From Mugil cephalus (taxonomy: Eukaryota > Chordata > Actinopteri > Mugiliformes > Mugilidae), in the NCBI RefSeq assembly GCF_022458985.1, contig NC_061772.1, forward strand, positions 11,026,001 through 11,090,000: a stretch of 64,000 nucleotides of DNA. The letters run 5' to 3'. This document shows, one piece after another, positions 41,563-54,363 of this stretch; within the stretch, counting starts at the first letter, position 1, and every line of letters starts with the position of its first letter. The notes beneath the pieces are model-generated. The model had not been told where the DNA came from and did not search any database. It saw nothing but the letters and a program-made list of their open reading frames with translations. Both the position numbers and the translations under genes were made by a program.

Positions 41563-44500
41563 TTAGACTGTCTCTTGGTTCAGCAGCTGGTGAGAGTAGA
41601 TGAGGTCTTGGTAGTGGTATTTCTCTGCTATGGCCATGATTGAGTCGTGGCTCCGGATTCTACTGAGGACCTTCAGCATTTCAACGACAGCCGACCTGCA
41701 GCACAAAGGGATTAAAGGATTTCAGACATGTGGTTTGTTGTCATCTGCATATAAAATAATGAAGATAATCGCTTAATATAATAAAAGAATTTGCAGTCAC
41801 ATTTCACTACGTCTGGAACTTGGAAACATTTAGTTATAAAGTAAAATCTTTAATTTAAGGGGAAAATAACATTAAAATCAGTCTATTTGTTGTTAATAGG
41901 TGAAATGAATGACAGGAATCATTCAGACATATTTTTCCCCTATACCCTTTACACAGTAAAGGTGACCTCACAGCAATCTCAACATTGTGCTTTGTCACCT
42001 GGTGTTTGGATCTTGGGGAGGCTGCTGTTTACAGATGCTGTGAACTTTCTCAACTATATGGTTCCTGAAATTCTGGAGCTGAGGCAAACATGCGGTTTCT
42101 TCTTTGAACCATGAGAGTGGCAGACTATCTGCTATCTGAGAAGACAAAGAGAAAATATAGTGACGCTAAGAAAGACAGAAATCCCATCAGTATCAGTGTC
42201 TAACATAGAGATCACATCATGAGCCACTTAAATACCTTTTTGAGAACAGCATCGTTGTTCAGTGTCTGACTGCACAGGGTGATCAACAGGTATCTGTTCA
42301 GCAGTTTGTCCAACATCACTTCCTTCAACACAGGCTCAGGAAGCAGCAAATCCCACTTCCCCGTGTTACCTAGTAGCTATCACATAGAGAATATACTCCA
42401 AGTTAATGAATTTATATGAGAAAACTGAGACAACATGAAGCATGTGAGTGTTTTAAAGCAGTACTTTTACGGCTGTCCAGAACTGCCGATCCCTGAAGCG
42501 ATGCTGAGGAGACGACCTGTCTTCTAGAAACCTGGACAGAAACAACATAAAGAACAGACAGTAAGCACCAAATAACACTATAAAATAATTTGACACTACT
42601 ATGATTCAAAATATGAGGAGAGACTTTGAGTCAATACCATAAACTGGAAGAGGGCGAGAATAGATTGTAAATCAATGTGTTACACTATCCTAAACAGGGA
42701 TGTCACTGGGGTAAGGCCCAAATGACTGTCTCACTGGTAGACATTTAATATTCCGTTAATATTTAAAGTTTGAGACATAGGCAACAAACTGACTTTTTGG
42801 GATACAGGGGGACGAAAACATCTTCATCTACACAGCTCCTGAGCCGGCGGACCACAGCCTCTGTGAATGCCTGCATGGGACACACACAGGAAATACAATA
42901 TGGCCGACATGTATGGTACATAATATATCATCACACGTATTTCGTACGTTTTAACTGTTAGAGACCTTAGACATTCACTGACTGTAACTCAAACTTTAGA
43001 GCACAGTGTAAAATACTAGGATAGATGAACTGTAAACATCCTGTAAACTACAAGTGTAAGTGTTGGCTTTACCTTGACTGGTTTACTCTGCTCTCCTTCA
43101 AAGATGGAGTAGTCCTCCTTCAGTCTGTGACAGACATCGGACAGACAGAGGGACTGTTGCTGGGACATGGGATCCCACACCAGATCCACGTAGGCTGCTC
43201 AGACAAAAGGACAAACAAACTAAGACAGGCAGACAGAGAGAGGGAGGTTTCATCTGTTCACACATATGAGGTTGAAAATAGGCTTTTTGACATGTGTGGA
43301 CAACTTCAAAGATGGGCGAGTAGTAAGAAAAATGTCTCAGTGGAAGTCTGATGTCACATGTGGAGAGGCTGCAAATTAGTGGAAGACTCGTTCGAAGACT
43401 CACTGAGTCTGTCCTGATTAATACCAAACACGTTTGATATTTAGGAATTGAGAATCTGTCTCCTCAACAATGTTCACATCCACACTGAATTCATTTTTTT
43501 CCTTTCTGCAAAGTATTTCTAACATTCAGCACCAGTTTTACTTAGACTTGTGTTCCATGTCAGATGTTGTGAGGTGGTCCATTGCTCCCCGACTGCTCCC
43601 TCTGATATGATCTTAACAATACCTTGCAGTGTATAGTGCACCAATATTTTAAACTCTTGTAGTGTATGTATGTTTGAGATTAGAAAGAATATCTCAGTTG
43701 GGATCTCAAAAAATCTTTTAAATCTGTGTGCAGTGGAGAGAGAGAGAGCAAATTACCAGTCATTTTGGGTAGGACGGTCTTTTGAATGACATTAGAGAGG
43801 GTCTCTCTGTCAGTGTGGTCCAGCTCCTCGTGGCCATGGCCATGGCAGAACGTCTCCACTGCTGTGAACCATGGGAGGTCTTCAAAGCCTCCATTCACGT
43901 CCTAAGAAACACATAAAGATGACTACCATTATCACACTATCCTGCATTGAGTAGTGTGAGCAGTGTATATATAAGTAGGCCTCTGTGTTCATGTATCCAC
44001 CAGCTAAAGCACCTTTAAAGGGTTCCATGCCAGCAGCTGATGCCTTACGATGGGGTTCAGTAATTTGGGCAGACACAGAGAGATGTAGGCACTGTGGTAG
44101 GAGTCTGAGTAGAAGCTTCTCCACTCCTCAAAGCGAGACAGAATCTTTTTAACGTTGTAGAAGTCTTCTTGGACGTTAGAAAAAACTGCCTTGGACCTCA
44201 ACAATATATCATCTGGAGTGGGAGCAGACGGGGAAGGAAAGAGAGTGAGACAAAGCAGCACCAGGGCCACACAAATACCCAGACATAAGGAGAGGTGTTG
44301 TTTCCTCCTACATGTACTAAAACTATATTTAACAGTATTTTAGAGCATTAAAAAGTGAAGAGAAGCGTAAAGAAGACAGTGGTAGTTCGTGCAAACTGTT
44401 ACTGTATATTCTATGACATTTATAACATTTAGAGGGCAAAACAGATTTAATTCCATCTCACCTATTTTTTTCTGCAGCTCTTCCTCTTCTTCTGCTGAAG

Positions 44501-46745
44501 GCTGTGTGTCTTCAGGCATATCACAGTCTTCCTCACCTCCAGTGACACCCTCGCTGTAATACACATTGAAAAATATACAAATTCCTGCTTATGATTTGAC
44601 TGGAGGCCCTTTAAAGATACCTATTTTTACTACCATGTAAACAATACATTTACTATAATACAAGAAAAAAATATCAACAAACAAAAGAAAGGTTTGAGTT
44701 ATTTTTGTTCCACTCACCAGGGAGTTTCTGTTCCATTGGCTGAGCCTCCACTCTGCTCATCTGTGTTATCTACAAGTGACATGAAGTTAATGAACGTAGT
44801 ACATCCAGTGACTATTTCCTGACACATGCTGGACCTTGACATGTTTTACTCACAGCTGAGCTGCTGCAGGCGCTCAGCCTGCTCCTTGACCGCCTCTCGT
44901 CTCTGAGCCAGCAGCGCCTCCGTGTGGTCGGACAGCAGAGTGTGCAGCTCCAGTTCCAACGCGTTGATCTCAACAACCTGTGGTCAACAAATTATTGTCA
45001 AATGATGTCATCTATTATCTTGCCTTTAATAAGCATTTCGACTTATTTGCGTTAAAAGAAAGATTAAAACGTTATACATCCTGACCTTCTCTTGTAGACA
45101 CTCTACCAGGTTGTTGACATAGAGGGTCATGGTCCTATAAAACTTTAGCTGGTTTTCTGAGGAACTGTCCTCTATGGACTCCACGGAGGTTTTAGCGCTC
45201 TCAGAGTCACCCTCGATCCTCCTCAGCTCAGCCTGCCGTGCTCTGTGTACCTCCTTCAGTGAGTCGAGTCTAGGTAGAGAGAATTCAGGGAGAAATATAA
45301 AGTTTAAAATGAGGAAAACATAGATGACATAGATTGGCAACAAGTAACAAAGTAATGTTTAGTTGTTTTTGGTAATCTTTGGTACTGGAACAGAAAGTCA
45401 ATTCAATATTTGTTGCAAAAATATCATCTCACTGATTGTTCAAATCATTGTGATGAAGCATTAAGAGCAAGTACAGCTTAAAGAAACCAACTTTTCAACG
45501 ATTCTTCTCTTGACCATTGAGACAGTGACGGGAGGGAGAGTCTTTGGGATTCTGAGCCCCGTCGATCTCTTGTGTACTTTTCCTCTGTCTCGCCGGCTGC
45601 TACTGTTGCTGCTGTAGCTGCTGCACTCACTGCCCGATGGACTCTAAACAGAGAATAAGACCAAGGCAAACTGAATGGAGGCAAGTAGATACAGTACAAG
45701 GAGGATGAGAGCAACACGGAAAGCACAGAAACAATATAAATCACACCATGCAGAAAACATAAAGCATTTAGAAGGCGTTCTACAAAGAGTGATAAACCAA
45801 GTCATAAACCAAAAGCAAAACGTGTAATGGACGTTCATACCTGTTCCCCCGGTCGCCTCTTAACTCCCTTCCCAATTTGTGTCTCCTCCCAAAGCTCCTG
45901 CTCCTCCTCATCACTTCCTGAGAGACTGCCCTCACTTCCTCCTACGTTAAACGACCACACACAAAACAGAACATGTCACATTCCCAGTTTCATTCAAGCA
46001 AATACAACAACTCAGCCTGTGAGGTAATTTTTAACCTCTTTGCGTACATCTTTCCTCTTTCATTTCATCCTATGTGGCTTTAATGTCTGACACTATCAGC
46101 TTGTTCAAAACATGTGACATCTATTCTTCACACCTCCATTACTGGGGCTCTCTCTTTCTACAGTCCTTTACCCGTCACCCTCCCACCTTCCTCCCTCTCA
46201 TACCAAGCTTCTCTGCAATCCTTTCCCTGATGCTCTTCATTCGTGGGGCGAACTCAATTCTTCTCTCATGATCATCTGGCTCATCGTCATCATCCTCAAC
46301 TTGGTCATCGTCCTCCTCCCTGCTGTAGTGATCTGGGGTGCTGCCAGCTGAGCTCTGGGCATCTCTACTCAGTGGAATGAACTCTTTCCGGGTTCGATTG
46401 GCACGACGTTGTCGTCTGGCCGCCTCAATCTCTCGGGCATTAGGGATACCTAATAGAGGCAAAAACAGACAAACATATAAATGCACAAACATGAATGTAT
46501 AAGCACACGGTCAACGGAAATAAGGTATTTTCCGACATTTAAACACAACAAAAAAAGAAAAAAACTGCATAACCACAAAAATCCTCTTTGGCACAAACAT
46601 TATAAATGCACATAAACACATACATGGATTAGGAGCAGAGCTGCTGGAGTCTGAGGCTGAGCTCACTGAGGGAGACATGGCACCATCTCCATCACTGTCA
46701 TCGTCATCATCGTTACCAACACCATCATCATCTTCGTTGTTGCCG

Positions 46746-46776
<31 letters not shown>

Positions 46777-48085
46777 GGCCATCATCATCATCATTCTCCT
46801 GCAGAGAATTAGGCGAAGCTTGAATGTCGTAATCTTGCTTGGTAGAATTAGATGATGGGACGTGGCCACCTGCGGCTGAAAAAAAGTAGAGGAAGTAGAG
46901 AAATAGGTCACGGTAAATCTGTTGGCTTTAAGAAAAACAAACAAACAACAAAAAAAACAAATACATTTCTTTGTGCTATACAGAATCTTCTTCTTAGATA
47001 ATGCCGGAGTTATTTTCAACCCAACCATGAATCCATAAAGTGAAATTACACCAAAACCAATCATATATGTTTTAACATACTTTGCTAAGTTTATTACTGC
47101 AGAGTTGTATTATTCTCTATTAGCTTGACTTGAGTTACACTTCCAGGACTCAGAACTCATTGTGCAACTGGTTTTACTCCTGTGGATGTAGATTTATGTT
47201 CTGGTCATGAACATACCTGTGCTATGGGTGGTCTTGGCAGGTGGAGGCTCCTTCTTCCTAACTTGGAACAGCACGGCTTTGTCAGAAGACTTCTTCAATT
47301 TAAATGTTGATTCTTCAGCTATGAAAATAAGAAAAAACAAGCGATACACGCAATTATATATTGATTCTCGATTACAAAACGCCACACTCTGTGTTTTCCT
47401 GATGTATCCTTGAATCAACAGCCACTTGCCAAAATATTAGGTCTACTAGTGAAAACTAAGGCATTGTAATATAACAGTCGTGCTCTAAATGTTAGTTTCA
47501 GTTTAGTTTAGTTTGAAACAGAGTAAGAAAGGTTTGACACATTTGGTAAGGTGGCAATTCTGGGGGATGAGGTGTTGTTGTCAAAACAGCAGAAACGTGT
47601 ATCAATACAACACAACAGTTCAATAAACCACCGCCTTCAAAATGAAAACACGTTTGAATCAACGTATAGCTCTTATTCCAGTTATTTTAAGTAAAAACTG
47701 AATACAACAAACTTCATGTAGATAAGATTGAGTGCAGGACTGTGATATTACACAGGCTTTGATGTAACGAGTAACCGTAATCACCTTCTTTATCGTCAGA
47801 GAAACTGAGAATAGTATTTGTTTTCTTCTCTTTCTTCCTCTCCTGTCTTTCTTCTGCCTCCCCGTCTTCTCCATCGCTGCTGTCCGACTTCGGAGGCGTC
47901 GCTTCCCGCTTGGAGCTGCAGGAGATCCCGCGGGCCTGCGTCACTTTAAAAGGTTTATTTACAACTGCGGCTGGAGCTTTCTCATCCTCGTCTCCTCCTC
48001 CTCCACTGTTCTTCTTCTGTTCTTCCTCGTCGCTCGAGCTGTCTTTCCTCTGCCGAAAGTTTCGCCTTGGTTTCTTGTTGAACAT
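41563..48085 (-). CDS. gcfc2: GC-rich sequence DNA-binding factor 2 (GCFC2)
   Basis: Eighteen minus-strand coding exons: 48085-47785, 47318-47217, 46875-46624, 46449-46204, 45941-45841, 45643-45492, 45269-45086, 44977-44854, 44769-44718, 44553-44462, 44212-44013, 43901-43757, 43194-43073, 42870-42794, 42531-42465, 42376-42236, 42135-41999 and 41695-41563. All are in phase, giving 875 residues (human GCFC2 781). Signatures: basic N-terminus MFNKKPRRNFRQRKDSSSDE, then PNAREIEAARRQRR, DDEPDDHERRIEF, a coiled-coil region around LDSLKEVHRARQAELRRIEG, and the GCFC domain (ISLCLPKLLNPIVRHQLLAW; QHRFRDRQFWTAVK; LLNRYLLITL). GCFC2 works with TFIP11 in the late spliceosome and intron-lariat complex (literature). 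PAXBP1 is the paralogue; EPDDHE and YPKK..SPQH favour GCFC2. The extra length is mostly in exon 3, which carries a poly-Asp repeat. Confidence 0.93.
46735..46800 (-). repeat. coding (GAT)n repeat giving poly-Asp in gcfc2
   Basis: Within gcfc2 exon 3 the coding strand carries runs of GAT codons, the longest having eight GAT plus one GAC. They give an almost pure aspartate segment. The trinucleotide unit keeps frame under slippage, so allele length variation is expected. Asp/Glu-rich tracts at this place are otherwise normal for the family. Confidence 0.9.
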
Positions 48086-48972
48086 TTCGCTCCACGAACG
48101 ACGGACGTAACACCTGATTTGTAAACTAGACGTAAACCGCGGTGCCTCACGACAGAAATCGCCTAAAAACGTCGTAAAGCTGCCGCAATGCATCATGGAG
48201 AATGTAGGGCTCGTGCACCACAGACGTGCACGGGCTGAGCAATTGGCATTAAAAAAGATAATTTGTCCGGTGTTCACACAAACTCACAATCCGTCAATAA
48301 ATACATAATATTTAAATGCTAGAGAATTACTTTGATACTTTATATTTTATAATCTCAATGGCTATTCCTTTAGAATTGACAGAAACAGAAACAAGCAAAC
48401 CCGTAAAATGTAAAATATGTTTTATGTGATTTGAAATATACATTGAAAAGGCAGCCGTTGGTTTATTGGTAATCACTTTCAGTGATCATTTTCATATTTA
48501 TCATGGCTGTGTTTGCCTGTATATGATTAGGATTAAGCGATGAGTCAAAAATGAGGAAATCTATTATAATTGATTTTATACCTTAATTGTGTATACCTGT
48601 GTGCGTGTGATGCACGTATGCACGCCTGTGCGCGCGTGTGCGGCTATTCCAAAAGTTGAAAAGGTAGGACAATTACATGTTACTTTTATATTTATTCAGA
48701 TGAGAATGGTCTTAGGTGCACTTAGTATTACTTAGAAGTATTGCATTTGATAAATCTATCAGTCACATTTTATGAGAAATCCTACTGTTGGCAATATATG
48801 CTTGATAGTTAAAAACTCTCTCTCTCATATATATACCTTTTTTAATTTATCATGCATGTAAATGAGATCTTACTTTTCAATGGAATAGACAGGGTGTATA
48901 CGTGTGACGTCATGACGCAGCGTTCATCGCGGATGTAAACACTGCTGGTTTCACGTGGAGGGAAAACCGACT
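48086..48972. promoter_or_regulatory. head-to-head intergenic region, gcfc2 (-) / smyd (+)
   Basis: 887 bases separate the two start codons. A perfect CRE palindrome TGACGTCA lies at 48905-48912, about 60 bases upstream of the smyd start, in a CpG-bearing stretch. A second GC/CpG-rich patch lies just upstream of the gcfc2 start. The middle is AT-rich with a GTGCGTGTG run near 48600. Two separate back-to-back promoters seem as likely as one shared promoter. Confidence 0.55.
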
Positions 48973-49133
48973 ATGGCACCGGTGCTGGAGCGTTTTATCA
49001 GTCCCGGGAAAGGTAACGGTGCTCGGGCGAAAGCCAGGATCAGGAGAGGAGAGCTGGTGACCTCAGCCGAGCCGCTGGCGTGCTGTGTGACCAACAAACT
49101 GTCCAGAGAAGTCTGCCACCACTGCTTCACACG
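48973..49133 (+). CDS. smyd3: SET/MYND lysine methyltransferase, first coding exon (partial gene)
   Basis: The 161-base exon encodes MAPVLERFISPGKGNGARAK through RGELVTSAEPLACCV to EVCHHCFTR and ends on the donor CACACG|GTGAGA in phase 2. The GKGNG stretch is the cofactor-binding start of the split SET domain. CHHCF is the first cysteine pair of the MYND zinc finger, which SMYD genes split exactly here. Human SMYD3 shares GNG.RA, PGEL, PLA and VC..C. SMYD2 shares LERF.SPGKG and CFTR, so SMYD2 remains possible; SMYD1 is less likely. No second exon was found in the following 14.9 kb, which fits the very long introns of SMYD3. SMYD3 methylates histone and cytoplasmic lysines. Confidence 0.7.
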
Positions 49134-52100
49134 GTGAGACCCTATGGGTGAGACAGGCGGTGCTCTGAACTGGCAACACGCTGAACGTGCAAACTGAGAG
49201 CAAACGCTCCTCTGATATTGAGCGTAGCTTTAGTTCAGGTTATAAGGACTCGCTGCTGGCATGTTTCTGCCCTATGAAGAGATGAAGTATATTAAGTTAA
49301 CAACACCACACTCACTTGGTTTGATAATTTCACGTTCTGTTTGTCTTCAGCATGATGTATATTCAGCCTGTTTGTGTAATTGTGTGCTTATGAGTATAAT
49401 TGGCTTCATGTTCCATGTTTGCATCAGCTTAGCATTTGCAGTAGTTAGTAGTGATGTGTTCTCCATTTAGCCACTAGGTGGCAGCAAAGCCCTTTCTTAG
49501 CAGAAAGGATGGGCGGGAACATTTTTATTCGCATTAATGATAATTTAGAGTGTCCAAGAATGTGGAGATCTCTTGGAAGAAATGCTGTTGTCCAGATAGG
49601 GATGTTCTGACACCATTGTTTTGTTCTCACCAGTGCCAGCTCATGAACCTTGCATACTGACCGATATCAAGCCAATATTAACAATGTATAATAAAAAAAA
49701 AAAAACTGTTCCAGATGACCAGATCGTTGACATTTTCAGAAATCAATTCTTTCCTGCCGGTGTAAAACACAGAAGGTTGCCCTGTGTTGCCGTGGGCATC
49801 TGCTGTTTCAGAGAAGTAACGATGAATTGATTTCTAGTTGTGTGACGTTGCCAGCAACCTCATTGTGTGCCTTTTGGAAGTTGGTCATATAACGAATACT
49901 ACGAATGTTTGGGCTCATGGGCTCATATACCTCTAATCAATACACAGCATCAGCTGCTGAAAGGCGTAATGATGGGGTGTTTTTAATTAGCTAATTGTGA
50001 GTCCTTGTGCATGTATGATGAATATCTCCAAAATAATCAGCCTGGGTTAATCTGTCCCCTGTGGCACATGTTAGCTTTGTTTTGTTTTTTTAAATTGGAT
50101 TACCCAGATATTATTGTTAGGTTATTTTTAATCTACAATTGCTTTTCAAAAAATACTATTATACTAATATTGATATAAAATGACACAATAATGCATAAAG
50201 ATCTTTATTAATTGTATGTTAGGCGTACTGTGGATCCTCTATCTGCATCGATGTGATAAGTGGTTCACTGTTTCATCCCATTTGCTGGTGATGTTTGTTC
50301 AGCTGGACGCTTAATGACGTTTTCTGTACTGCAGCCAAAACCCTTTCATCAGGCTAAATACATGTGTGAGAATTTAATGAGGCTGGTTAAGAGAGAAATA
50401 TGTTAACTGATTCCTGGTTCAGGCATGACAAAGTGAATGAAGGGTTAATTACTTTAGGTGGTATATGGAAGGTATATGAGCATCTTTATGAACAGGAAGA
50501 TGATTAATGAGAATGGTCATTGCAGGCGTCCTCTGGGAGAATATAAAGATGTAGCTCATATCCACGTCAGACTTCCACCTGAAAGTGAAGTTTATTTCAG
50601 AGTGTGCACACTCTGTTGTTATTTCTTTGAAAGAATTATGTATTTGTACTGCCTTGTGTGCTTTGCGTAAGCATAGAAAAACATAAGCTCAAAGTTGAAA
50701 CATTAGTGGCATATTGTAAACTGTCATATTCTTACGCTGTCAAACTGTTATCACGCAAGGATTTAAAAATTTAGGCAGAAAACCATATTCTGTACAGCTT
50801 ATTAAATGAGATAGACTGTTGACATTTCGACCTTTACATTTTCACAGTAGCAAGACATGTGTGTTATTTATTGATGGTCACATTCCACTTTGGGGAGGTC
50901 CTGCTTTTGTGCCGTGCTGATCAGCCATGGCTCATTGTAGGATGTATATGAACTAAGCCATCATTAATGCACCTGTGCTTTCCTTACTTGGGGAAAATTT
51001 TGATATATTCATCATGACTGTCTCAGAGTTCAGTTTTTCATCGCTGTTGTCAATCTAACAAACCTCTGTCAAAAGGGACTGACTCATGGTCAATGTAGTT
51101 AAGTTAAGTCCAAAAGCAAGAAGACCAGTTTAGCGACTTTTGTTTTGCTTGGAAAGAAAAATAATTGTGCATTACAAGTAAGTTTCCTATTAAAAGGAGA
51201 GGAAAAATATTTTAAGATCAAGGAAACAACCATCGAGTTGGAACAGAAGCTTGTGTGTGTTTTGTGTCGCCCTTTAAAAAGAACTAAAATCTCCTTTATT
51301 GTGTGTTACCTGAGAATAGCTGATACTATTGATTATTACTGAAAGGACATACAGTATGTACAGTTTGTGGGATGTTAGTGTTTCAGTGCTGTAGTGAGTT
51401 GTTATGATGAATAAGTAGCTGACAAGCCATCGCACACTCCTCATTTGATATGCAGCTCTCTGAGCTAGATGAGGAGCGGTCCATTTCTACTAAACTGGGA
51501 CAGATCCTCTTTCGTGGGTTTCTGTCACATCAATGGCTTGTTAGTCATTAAAGCACCGGCTCTAGTTGTCAAACAGCCGGTTCAGGTAGCGATCAGTACA
51601 TGTGGCACCGCAACGCATCCACTTTATCCACAGGTAATGAAGTTAATGTGGGTGAGAGAACAGTTCTCTGTCCTCAACTACCCCTGAGAGGTGTGTTGCT
51701 CCTCAAACTGCTGTGACAGCAGCGGAAGACTGTCGCTATGCAATTATTAGCTGTGGTGTGTGTGTGTTTTCTCTCTTAGTTCTTTGAATGGGTAGTTATT
51801 GGGTAGAATAGCCTCAAACAGCCTGCAGGGATGTGAAAAGAATTACTGCTTCATGAAATAAGGGCATGACAGGAGTGTTTGTTAATATAAATTTTCTCCT
51901 CAGGCTCCTGCTTCTTTTGCAGTCTGCTAGTCATTTAAATCGCATGAGCCAAGGTGAACATGAATCAATCAGCAGAGAAGGACTTGAGAAGGCTAATTAA
52001 TCTGTGTTGGTTATGCAAGTAATTTTTCCTTCACCGTTTTAAATTTTAGTCAGTCTTTGTTTGACTGAAGACTGAAAATAAAGAGGTCTAGTCATAAAAT

Positions 52101-52184
52101 TGTTTGTTATTTTGACATAGTTTATGTCCGATTGTATCTCATAATATCTTGAACGTTTCTATTGAGGCATTTCCGGCCCAGTAG

Positions 52185-52490
52185 GACACAGACACACACA
52201 CAAAAAAGGTTTGGGAACAACTCAAAAAACATGAAAAACAAAACCTGGCCTCCAAATTCACTAGATCCCAAACTGATCACTGCACTGAAACAAGCCTGAT
52301 CCACAGAGGCCTGTTCCCTCAACCCACAGGACACAAAGTCCCCACTAACAACACTGTGTTACCAGACACCACGGGACACCCTCAGAAGACCCATGTCCAC
52401 TCTCTGATGAGTTACAGACATTTTGGAGGCACAAAGGAGGCCTACACAATATTAGGAAGGTGGTGATCATGTTATGGCTGATCAGTGTAC
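52185..52490. mobile_element. GATCAGG/ATAACATTA inverted-repeat element, truncated copy
   Basis: Reverse orientation to the 8.5 and 38.3 kb copies: CCTCCAAATTCACTAGATCC, then CCTGATCCACAGAGGCCT. It ends at AATATTAGGAAGGTGGTGAT and the terminus CATGTTATGGCTGATCAGTG. The opposite terminus is not recognisable. Confidence 0.7.
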
Positions 52491-52818
52491 ATCACAGTAT
52501 TGTTGTTACACGTTGGTCCAGATAGTTTTAACTTTTTCACGGATTGCCATGAAATCTTGTACAGACATTAATGATCCCCAGAGGATGACTGTTACAGACT
52601 TTGTGATCCTCTGACTTTTCTTGTAACACCGATATTAGGTCAAAATTACCTCTTGTCCAAGTATTGCTACATTATCAAATAACCTCGAAGTATTGACATT
52701 CCCATCAGATGAAGTTGTACTTTTTTGTCTGTGCACTGATAATTAGGACATGTTGGCATAGTGGCACTCAGACGGTCAGTGTAATATTTGCTTAACATGT
52801 GCATTTGAGCGTTGTTAT

Positions 52819-53233
52819 TAGGGGTGGGAAAAAAATATCGATATGGTGATATATCGAGATATTTTTTCTTCATATATAATATCGATTTTGAATGTCTTAG
52901 TATAGATTTTAAAAGAAAGAGAAAAGGTCATGTTTTTGACCGAGTGTGAACGACTTTGCGCTTCCACCACCACTTTTTCTGTGCAAGTGCAATAAACAGG
53001 AAATGGATCATTTGGATTAATATTGTTTTCTCGACTCAATTTCTCCAATGAATTATCACTGTCATCTGATGTACACGTATACAATGTGTATTTTAAACTG
53101 CATTTAAACTTTCTCAGTGAACTATGTGGAATATTGCAATATATCACAATATCATAAAATCATAATAATGTGTCGTATCATGACTCAGGTATCGTGATAC
53201 ATATCATGAAGTTCTTGACAATACCCACCTCTA
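52819..53233. mobile_element. hAT-like MITE with 8-base target-site duplication
   Basis: 415 bases bounded by inverted TAGGGGTGGG (left) and CCCACCTCTA (right, one mismatch). Flanks GTTGTTAT and GTTGTTAA form a 7/8 target-site duplication at 52811-52818 and 53234-53241. The interior is rich in ATATCGATAT and ATCGTGATAC motifs and has no transposase frame. Eight-base duplications and short ends of this kind are characteristic of hAT elements. Confidence 0.85.
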
Positions 53234-54150
53234 GTTGTTAAGTGATGTTACAGTGTAGTGCCACAGTGTCCCTTGTATTCAAATGTAAGCTCATATTGTC
53301 CATAAAGGTGTTTCAGCTTATTACAGTTTTTCCAACCTTACTCGAAAGTAGAATTTTACAGACTTGCACAACATTTGTTTTTCTTTCTGAAATGAAACCG
53401 CGTTTTGGACTGTTCCTTCCTTCCTGCAGCAGTTTAGACTGATGAGTTGGATGTTTTGCAGTCTGCTACTGTCAGAAAAACATGTTGGTCTCACTGAAAA
53501 GAACCAGAAAACTTGGAGGCATAGAATTTTAAAGGATTGGAGAGTTATTTCCCAAAGTGACAAGGACTGCCGGCTACAGGCTCGAACATTGTAAGATGAC
53601 ACATGTTCAATGTTGTTAAAAACGTTTTCACCCTTTCACACGGAACGTGGAGTTATAACAACAGAAATCAATAGAAACTGGAGAGCATATGCCTCCGCTG
53701 ACTTCCATTATTTTTCCATGAGCTTGGGGCAAACGGAGCCTTGTATTATTCGAGGTGCGTGTTCAATAAGACAGAGATTGTAGTTCAGTCTGCGATCATG
53801 TTTTTGAGATAATGAATTAGTGTGACATCCGCTTGGCCTGAGGCTGACATTTGTCAACCTGGGTATCAAAATGTGTTCTCGTCTTTTATTGATTCAGGCG
53901 TTGTGAAAGATCTGTGAGCTGAGTTTATGTCGCCAAAAACGGCCGTGGAACGTAGGAATCGTTGACTCGTGCCACATGCAGATAGACACACGCGCACAGG
54001 CTGAGGCTGGTCTCAGATTTCAAGTGTTTTTTTCCTGTTTTCACTAAAACACAATTAGTCTCTCAGCAGGACATGTGTGAGTGTGTCGTTCTGTGTGTGA
54101 CTGTATCTCATGGCAAGAACAGAGGTGTACTTTATGTTTGAATGCACTTC

Positions 54151-54154
<4 letters not shown>

Positions 54155-54201
<47 letters not shown>

Positions 54202-54363
54202 TGCGTCGTCATGTGTGTGTGTGTCCAGGAAATGAGCAGGTGGTGGTGGGTTTGGTGGGGCATCAAAGCTGAAGTTAATTACAGGCCTTGAAGCCTGTAT
54301 GTAAGTAATGAGTGATAAATGCTGAGGGAGTACACACACGTGCGCACACACACACACACACAC
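54155..54363. repeat. GT and CA microsatellites flanking about 140 bases
   Basis: A (GT)n tract at 54155-54199 and a (CA)n tract at about 54345-54363 on the same strand can pair as an imperfect inverted repeat. Confidence 0.9.

Noticed and set aside
46663-47064. Minus-strand frame with long poly-Met
   Set aside because: Out-of-frame reading of the GAT repeat in gcfc2 exon 3; the poly-Asp frame joins correctly to its neighbours.
41563-48085. Assignment as paxbp1 (the GCFC1 paralogue)
   Set aside because: EPDDHERRIEF and the SPQHRFRDRQFW context fit GCFC2 better, and the long N-terminal block specific to PAXBP1 is absent.
48973-49133. Assignment as smyd1 or smyd2
   Set aside because: RGELVTSAEPLA and EVCHHC fit SMYD3 best; SMYD2 is not fully excluded because LERF.SPGKG and CFTR also occur there.
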